Shown: in pieces, positions 59,090 through 64,000 of the stretch
Position numbering within the stretch: the stretch's first letter is position 1
Layout of the letters: every line of letters begins with the position of its first letter
DNA from: SZAS-103 sp964640525
Lineage (GTDB): Bacteria > Pseudomonadota > Gammaproteobacteria > Xanthomonadales > Xanthomonadaceae
DNA length: 64,000 nt
Assembly (NCBI GenBank): GCA_964640525.1
Contig: CAZXGS010000002.1
Coordinates: 60,885-124,884, forward strand
Direction of reading: 5' to 3'
Program-made: the position numbers and the translations under genes
The notes under the pieces: generated by a model
What the model was told of the DNA's origin: nothing
Databases searched by the model: none
What the model saw: only the letters and a program-made list of their open reading frames with translations

Positions 59090-60469
59090 TCATGGCAGCA
59101 GCTTGCCCGGATTGAAGATGCCGTGCGGATCGAACTGGGCCTTGACCGCGCGCATCAGTGCAAGGGTCGGCGGCGACAGCGCCTGGGCCATGAACTCGCG
59201 CTTGGCCACGCCGATGCCGTGTTCGCCGGACAACTGGCCATCCAGCGCCAGCACCGCCGCGAACAATGCGTGCATGCCGCGCGTGGCGCGCGCGGTCTGG
59301 TCGGCATCGGCGGGGTCGTAGAGGATGTTGACGTGCAGATTGCCGTTGCCGGCGTGGCCGAAGCTGAGCACCGGCAGGTCGATGTCGCGCGCGATCACGC
59401 CCACTTTCGCCACCAGCGCGGGGATGGCCGAGACCGGCACCACCACGTCCTCGTTGATCTTGCCGGGCGCGAGCGTGCGCAGCGCGGGCGAGAGCGCCTT
59501 GCGCGCGGCCCACAGCGCCTCGCGTGCGGCCTCGTCCGGCGCGGTGTCCAGGGCGATCAGGCCATCGCCGCGTGCGGCCGTCGTCAAGGCCCCAACCGCG
59601 AAATCCAGCATCGCCGCCGCGCCGTCGGCCTCGATCATCAACAGCGCGCCTGCCTCGGGGATGTCGGCACCGCCGACTTCGCGCGCCAGCTTCACGCAAT
59701 CGGCGTCCATGAATTCCAGCATCGCCGGCGCCACCGGCTGCGCCATCAGCCGCGCCACCGCCGCGGCGGCCGCGTCCATGTCGCGATACAGCGCGCGCAG
59801 GCTGCGCCGCGCGTCCGGTTTGGGCAGCAGGCGCAAGGTGGCCTCGACGATCAGCCCGAGGGTGCCCTCGGAACCGACCAGGAAGCGGGTGAAGTCGTAG
59901 CCGCTGGCGCCCTTGGTGGTCGGCGCGCCGCTGCGGATGAGATCGCCGCGGCCATCCACGAAGGCCAGCGCCAGCACGTTGTCGCGGGTGGCGCCGTACT
60001 TGACTGCGCGCGGGCCGCCGGCATTGCAGGCCAGGTTGCCGCCGATGCTGCAGTACGGCGCGCTGGTGGGATCGGGCGGCCAGAAGAAACCATGCGTGCC
60101 TGCGGCCTCCTGCAGCACGCCGTTGAGCACGCCCGGTTCGACCACCGCGACCCGGTCGGCGGGACGAATGGCGAGAATGCGGTCCATGCGCTCGAAACTG
60201 ACCACCACGCCGCCGGCGAACGGCACCGAGGCGCCGGTGGTGTTGGTGCCGCGGCCGCGGGCCACGATCGGCAGCCTGGCGCTGGCGCACACGCGCACCA
60301 GCTCCTGCACCTGGGTGACGGTGGTCGGCAGCGCCACCGCGTCGGGCATCGCGTGCCGACGCGAATTGTCGTAACCGTACACCGTGCACTGCGCCGGGTC
60401 GGTGAGCAATCCCTCGTCGCCCAGCACCTGGCGGAGCGCGGTGATGGCGTCGGCGGCGAGGCTTGGCAT
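59090..60469 (-). CDS. FAD-linked oxidase (GlcD/D-lactate dehydrogenase type)
   Basis: The 459-residue flavoprotein starts at ATG 60469 (MPSLAADAITALRQVLG). FAD-binding: PTTVTQVQELVRVC, ARGRGTNTTGASVPF, and SAPYCSIGGNLACNAGGPRAV. The C-terminal cap has FGHAGNGNLHVNILYD and SGEHGIGVAKREFM, including the conserved His residues of the family. Probable role: oxidation of glycolate, D-lactate or another 2-hydroxy acid to the 2-oxo acid. The substrate is not determined by sequence. Confidence 0.88.
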   Translation of the reverse strand: MPSLAADAITALRQVLGDEGLLTDPAQCTVYGYDNSRRHAMPDAVALPTTVTQVQELVRVCASARLPIVARGRGTNTTGASVPFAGGVVVSFERMDRILAIRPADRVAVVEPGVLNGVLQEAAGTHGFFWPPDPTSAPYCSIGGNLACNAGGPRAVKYGATRDNVLALAFVDGRGDLIRSGAPTTKGASGYDFTRFLVGSEGTLGLIVEATLRLLPKPDARRSLRALYRDMDAAAAAVARLMAQPVAPAMLEFMDADCVKLAREVGGADIPEAGALLMIEADGAAAMLDFAVGALTTAARGDGLIALDTAPDEAAREALWAARKALSPALRTLAPGKINEDVVVPVSAIPALVAKVGVIARDIDLPVLSFGHAGNGNLHVNILYDPADADQTARATRGMHALFAAVLALDGQLSGEHGIGVAKREFMAQALSPPTLALMRAVKAQFDPHGIFNPGKLLP

Positions 60470-60504
60470 CGGCTTATGGTATGCCCGTGCGTGCGTGCTG
60501 CCGC

Positions 60505-60945
60505 TCACGCGGCGTCGAAGGCAGCGCGCAACCAGTGGATCTGCGGCTGCGCTGGCGCACCCTGGATCGCCACCACGTCGAACCGGCACGGCTCGCGCGC
60601 CAGCGCCGGATGGTCGGCGAGGAAGCACTGCGCCGCCAGCACCAGCTTGCGCTGCTTGCGGGCGTCCACCGACGGCGCACTGCCGCCGAAGGCGAACGTG
60701 TGGCGGTAGCGCACCTCGACGAACACGACCGTGGCGCCCTCGCGCATGACCAGGTCGAGCTCGCCGATGCGGTAACGCACGTTCGCCGCCAGCCAGCGCA
60801 GCCCGGCGGCTTCCAGGTAGGTCCGCGCAAGTGCCTCGAAGGCGGCACCGGTGCGATCCGTGCGCGGTAGCGGGGGAGGTCGCGGCAACGGCGCTGCGCG
60901 GGCTTCAGGGGTTGCCGGGAGCAGCCGGCTCCAGTTGCAGCGCAT
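60505..60945 (-). CDS. YraN family endonuclease-like protein (UPF0102)
   Basis: From ATG 60945 the protein has 146 residues; the start overlaps the end of the lpoA gene by 41 bp, and a later non-ATG start is possible because the first 30 residues are Pro/Arg-rich. TGAAFEALARTYLEAAGLRWL, then RIGELDLVMREGATVVFVEVRYR is the PD-(D/E)XK-type core (E, D, E, V) of UPF0102. HPALAREPCRFDVVAI closes the fold. The function is unknown, with suspected DNA or RNA processing. Context with lpoA and rsmI is the normal yraN neighbourhood. Confidence 0.85.
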   Translation of the reverse strand: MRCNWSRLLPATPEARAAPLPRPPPLPRTDRTGAAFEALARTYLEAAGLRWLAANVRYRIGELDLVMREGATVVFVEVRYRHTFAFGGSAPSVDARKQRKLVLAAQCFLADHPALAREPCRFDVVAIQGAPAQPQIHWLRAAFDAA

Positions 60946-62656
60946 CGTCCTGCACCGCACGGCCGCGGCCGCCGGCGAACACCGCCCACGCGCTGTCGCG
61001 CACCACGTTGCCCAGGGGATCCAGGTGCAGCGTGCCGGTGGCACCTTCCACGCCGGCCTGCGGACTGACCGCCAGCGCCTCCATGTACGCCGCCAGCCGG
61101 AAGGCATCGGCACCGAAGGCGAACAGGCGCGCGCCGCCGCCGCGCGCGCTGGGCAACTTCGACCCGAGCGTGGCCGCGTCCGGCAAGCCGTTGACCGGAT
61201 GCAGCAGCCAGGCCAAGTCGGGGTACTGGATGCCGTCCAGCGCCTGGTCCAGCCGCGCGTTGCCGCCGCCGGACAGGATCAGCGAGGTCGCCAGTCGCGG
61301 TACCGCGCGATAGCCATCGGCCGGCAACTGCGTGGCGAGCATGCGCGCGGCCGGTGCGCGCACGGCGATCACGATGGCGTCGTAGGCATCGCCGGCCTTG
61401 GCGAGGGTGTCCTTGAGGATCGGCCCGAAGTCCGGGCCGTTGCCGATGATCGCCGCTTCGGCGGTGACGGTTCCGCCTTGGCGCGCGTAGGCCTCGCGGA
61501 AGGCGGCCATGGCGCGGGTGGCATTGTCGTCGCGCGAGGCGAACACGATCGCCCTCTGCAAATGCTTGGCCAGCAGGCGCTGGGCCAGTGCCACGCCCTC
61601 ATCCTCGGGGGCGAGCGAGAAGCTCGCGCTGCCGGGCGGTGGCGGCTGGCTGCCGCGGTTCAGGGCCAGGATCGGAACCGCGACGCTGGCCTGGGTAAAC
61701 AGTGCCGCGACCTGGTCGCGGCCGAGCGGGCCGACCACGAAATCGCAGCCGTCGGCGACCGCCTTGCGATAGGCATCCACCGCCCCGCCAGCGCTTTCGG
61801 CGCTGTCGTAGGCGTGGATCTCCGGGCGCCGCCGCGTCTCGGCATACCACGCGGTCATGAAACCGTCACGCACCGCATCGCCCGCACGCGCCACCGACCC
61901 GCTGGTGGGCAGCAGCAGACCGATCTTCAAGGGCGGCCGGTAGCCGTCCTCGGCGGCCGGCGGACGCTCGGGGTGCAACGCGGCCATGCCGGCGCTCAGC
62001 GGGCGCGGCAATGGCAGGCCCCTGGCCATCAGCGCACGCGCGGCGAACGGATACAGCGGATGCCCCGCCGGCAGCGCGGCGGCGCCCTGGATCAGGCTGG
62101 CGTTGTCCAGCTCATGCAGCAACTTGCCCAGATGCTGGCGCACCGCCGCACTCTGGCGCGGCGCTTCCAGCGGCAACAACAGTGCCAGCGAAGTGGCCGC
62201 GCCGAAGCGGTCGCCGCGGGCTTCCAGTGCATTGCCGCGGGCCCGATGCCAGCGTACGGCCAGCTCGCGCGGCAGCACCGCGGGCGTGTTGGCCAGCGCG
62301 TCCGCGGCGGCGGCCGGCTGGCCATCGGCAATCGCGAACTCGGCGTGCAGCAGCCGGTAACGCAACGCGTCCTCGCCGCCCAGGCGGCGCGGCTCGACCA
62401 ATGCGAAGTCGCGTCTTGCGGCAGCGCGGTCGCCGGCAAGCTGCCAGGCGTCGGCGGCACGTACGGCCAGCAGGCTGCGCATCGCGCCGTCCGCTTGGCC
62501 GAGCTGCGCCTCGTAGGCCTGCGCGGCCTGGCGCGCATGGCCGTGGTCGAGCAGCTGGCCGGCTGCCTGGACCTGCGGTGGCGGTGCCGAGACCCCGCCG
62601 GTGCTGGCGCAACCGACGAGCAAACCGACCAGCAGCCAGGGAAGGAGGCGTTTCAT
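60905..62656 (-). CDS. lpoA: Penicillin-binding protein activator LpoA
   Basis: The 583-residue outer-membrane lipoprotein has signal and lipobox LLVGC (LLPWLLVGLLVGCASTGG). The N-terminal TPR-like part (about 25-230) has helical repeats; the C-terminal half is a periplasmic-binding-protein fold (LKIGLLLPTSGSVARAGDAV; FVVGPLGRDQVAALF; ILALNRGSQPPPPG). LpoA reaches through the peptidoglycan to stimulate PBP1A. It is divergent from rsmI across 70 bp, the usual layout. Confidence 0.9.
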   Translation of the reverse strand: MKRLLPWLLVGLLVGCASTGGVSAPPPQVQAAGQLLDHGHARQAAQAYEAQLGQADGAMRSLLAVRAADAWQLAGDRAAARRDFALVEPRRLGGEDALRYRLLHAEFAIADGQPAAAADALANTPAVLPRELAVRWHRARGNALEARGDRFGAATSLALLLPLEAPRQSAAVRQHLGKLLHELDNASLIQGAAALPAGHPLYPFAARALMARGLPLPRPLSAGMAALHPERPPAAEDGYRPPLKIGLLLPTSGSVARAGDAVRDGFMTAWYAETRRRPEIHAYDSAESAGGAVDAYRKAVADGCDFVVGPLGRDQVAALFTQASVAVPILALNRGSQPPPPGSASFSLAPEDEGVALAQRLLAKHLQRAIVFASRDDNATRAMAAFREAYARQGGTVTAEAAIIGNGPDFGPILKDTLAKAGDAYDAIVIAVRAPAARMLATQLPADGYRAVPRLATSLILSGGGNARLDQALDGIQYPDLAWLLHPVNGLPDAATLGSKLPSARGGGARLFAFGADAFRLAAYMEALAVSPQAGVEGATGTLHLDPLGNVVRDSAWAVFAGGRGRAVQDDALQLEPAAPGNP

Positions 62657-62726
62657 GCGCAAACCGTGCAATGTTGCCAGGACCTTGGAATCATACCTGC
62701 AGGCGCATCGCGCCGGTGGAGGACGC

Positions 62727-63587
62727 ATGACCGCGGCAAGCGCCGGAACCTTGTTCGTGGTGGCCACCCCGATCGGCAATCTGGCTGATTTCTCGCCACG
62801 CGCGGTGGAAACCTTGCGCGAGGTGGCCGCGATCTGCTGCGAGGACACCCGCCACAGTCAGCCGCTGCTGGCCCAGCATGGCATCGCGCGGCCGCTGATC
62901 GCGCTGCACGAGCACAACGAGGGCCAGCTTGCCGATCGCCTGGTGGAGCGGATGCGCGCCGGCGAGAGCCTGGCGCTGATTTCGGACGCCGGAACCCCGT
63001 TGGTCAGCGATCCGGGCTACCGGCTGGTGCGCGCCGCGCGTGATGCTGGGCTGCGCGTGAGTCCGGTGCCGGGCGCCTGCGCGGCAATCGCCGCGCTGTC
63101 GGTGGCCGGGCTGCCCAGCGACCGCTTCTGCTTCGAGGGCTTCCTGCCGGCCAAGCCTGCCGCGCGTCGCGCCCGCCTGTTCGCGCTGGCGGGCGAGCCG
63201 CGCACGCTGGTCTTCTACGAGTCCGCCCATCGCATCCAGGAGATGCTCGCCGACGCCTGCGCGGCGTTCGGCCAGACGCGCAAGGCAGCGCTTGCCCGCG
63301 AGCTGACCAAGCTGTTCGAGACCGTGCTCGACGGCGATCTGGCCGCGCTGCACGCGCGCGTCCAGGCCGATCCCGACCAGCGCCGCGGCGAGTTCGTGGT
63401 GATCGTCACCGGGGCAGGCGATGAAGGCGATGCGAAGCTGGTCGAAGGCCGGCGGCTGTACGCCAAGCTCTGCGAGCACCTGCCGCCCTCGCAGGCGGCC
63501 AGGCTGGCCGCCGAGTTGAGCGGGGCATCGCGCAAGGCGCTGTACGGTGCAGAGGACAGAGGACAGACGACAGAGGACAGAGGGTAG
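62727..63587 (+). CDS. rsmI: 16S rRNA 2'-O-ribose C1402 methyltransferase RsmI
   Basis: The 286-residue protein from ATG 62727 (preceded by GGAGGACGC) has GTLFVVATPIGNLADFSPRA, EDTRHSQPLLAQHGI and ISDAGTPLVSDPGYRLV, the SAM pocket. FYESAHRIQEML is also diagnostic. It methylates C1402 of 16S rRNA. The end, ALYGAEDRGQTTEDRG, is encoded by an inverted-repeat element; other RsmI proteins would stop near here, so about 10 residues are likely acquired. Confidence 0.95.
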   Translation: MTAASAGTLFVVATPIGNLADFSPRAVETLREVAAICCEDTRHSQPLLAQHGIARPLIALHEHNEGQLADRLVERMRAGESLALISDAGTPLVSDPGYRLVRAARDAGLRVSPVPGACAAIAALSVAGLPSDRFCFEGFLPAKPAARRARLFALAGEPRTLVFYESAHRIQEMLADACAAFGQTRKAALARELTKLFETVLDGDLAALHARVQADPDQRRGEFVVIVTGAGDEGDAKLVEGRRLYAKLCEHLPPSQAARLAAELSGASRKALYGAEDRGQTTEDRG

Positions 63588-63703
63588 TCAGTGGACGGTT
63601 GTCAGTAGTCGGTCGGGCGAGAGGGTGGCGCGATGGAGCTGCATCGACTGCCGACGGACTACTGCACGCCGTCTGTCCTCTGTCCTCTGTCCTCTGTATT
63701 CTG
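63551..63703. mobile_element. Inverted-repeat element of ACAGAGG units (copy B)
   Basis: Left end AGAGGACAGAGGACAGACGA continues with CAGAGGACAGAGG, and the right end is GTCTGTCCTCTGTCCTCTGT with CCTCTGTATTCTG; both are tandem 7-10-base units and are inverted with respect to each other. An inner pair (AGTAGTCGGTC, GCCGACGGACTACT) is also inverted. The element covers the rsmI stop and ends 8 bases before rnpB, so it occupies the rnpB promoter area. Confidence 0.7.
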
Positions 63704-63710
63704 AGCACGG

Positions 63711-64000
63711 CGGAGCCGGCCAGACAGTCGCGTCATCCCTTGCGGATGCCGAGGAAAGTCCGGGCTCCACAGGGCACGGTGCCAGGTAACGCCTGGGCGG
63801 CGCAAGCCGACGGAAAGTGCAACAGAAAGATACCGCCGAACGGTCCTGCCGCTGCGGAGCACTTGTCGGACGCATGTCCGGCCAAGTGCCTCCGCACCGC
63901 CGCAAGGCGGAGGCAGGGCGCGTGGCAAGGGTGAAATGGTGCGGCAAGAGCGCACCGCGAGCCTGGCAACAGGCCGGCACGGCAAACCCCACCGGGAGCA
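63711..64000 (+). ncRNA. rnpB: RNase P RNA, 5' part (runs off window)
   Basis: The conserved core is clear: GAGGAAAGTCCGGGCTCC at 63751 (5' strand of P4 and neighbours), CAGGGCACGGTGCCAGGTAA, GCGCAAGCCGACGGAAAGTG, CAACAGAAAGATACCGCC and GGGTGAAATGGTGCGGCAAG. This is type A RNase P RNA, the catalytic RNA that trims pre-tRNA 5' ends with RnpA. The exact 5' end is a guess (start of the GAGCCGGCCAG stem, P1), and the 3' quarter is outside the window. Confidence 0.95.

Noticed and set aside
63588..63992. Open frames over the rnpB region on both strands
   Set aside because: The sequence carries RNase P RNA core motifs; the frames are incidental.

Overview
This 64 kb window is a GC-rich gammaproteobacterial chromosome segment, most likely from the Xanthomonadales (Lysobacterales). 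Three things point there: the type II secretion operon has the xps order E-F-G-H-I-J-K-L-M-N-D; a glyA-nrdR-ribD-ribE-ribBA-ribH-nusB-thiL-pgpA string follows ettA; and lptFG, xerD-dsbC, purL, rsmI and rnpB occur as ordinary housekeeping loci. No tRNA or rRNA gene was seen. Everything here was read by eye from sequence; no database search was possible.

Left part (1-33.1 kb): the start of pepA, the LPS exporter genes lptF/lptG, a run of small secreted or unknown proteins, a divergent pair of XRE regulators, an RDD membrane protein, xerD and a lipoprotein-type dsbC. Next comes a two-gene lipoprotein operon on the minus strand, one gene carrying an HExxH metallopeptidase motif. Its putative promoter has a 14-base homopolymer between the -35 and -10 boxes, which is the layout of a phase-variable switch. 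Then come purL, a trimeric autotransporter adhesin built from 7-residue repeats, the complete T2SS operon with a glycosyltransferase gene at its end, pyrF, a PIN/AbrB toxin-antitoxin pair and ettA.

Central island (about 33.4-51.0 kb): a type III-B CRISPR-Cas locus lies between ettA and glyA. The minus-strand order is cmr1-cmr2(cas10)-cmr3-cmr4-cmr5-cmr6, a MITE, cas6, csx16, a Card1/Can2-like CARF nuclease, a NE0113-family CARF protein, cas2-cas1-cas2, a putative leader and a 29-repeat array. A HigBA-like toxin-antitoxin pair and a REP-associated (HUH) transposase lie beyond the array. Cmr2 keeps both the GGDD cyclase motif and an N-terminal HD motif, so the system should make cyclic oligoadenylate. 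Two different CARF proteins would respond to it, and Csx16 may degrade it. The spacers read mostly as sense-coding fragments on the plus strand, so crRNAs made from the minus strand would be antisense to phage mRNA. A diverged copy of the glyA promoter and first 22 codons lies at the left edge of the island, with intact glyA at the right edge. This suggests the island arrived by recombination at glyA.

Right part (51-64 kb): glyA, nrdR, the riboflavin genes (RibBA has a GTP cyclohydrolase II-like domain without zinc cysteines), nusB, thiL and pgpA. On the minus strand are a uracil-DNA glycosylase family gene, an FAD-linked oxidase, yraN and lpoA; rsmI and the 5' part of rnpB follow on the plus strand. 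Two related inverted-repeat elements rich in ACAGAGG units sit at the 3' ends of glyA and rsmI and supply the last codons of both proteins.
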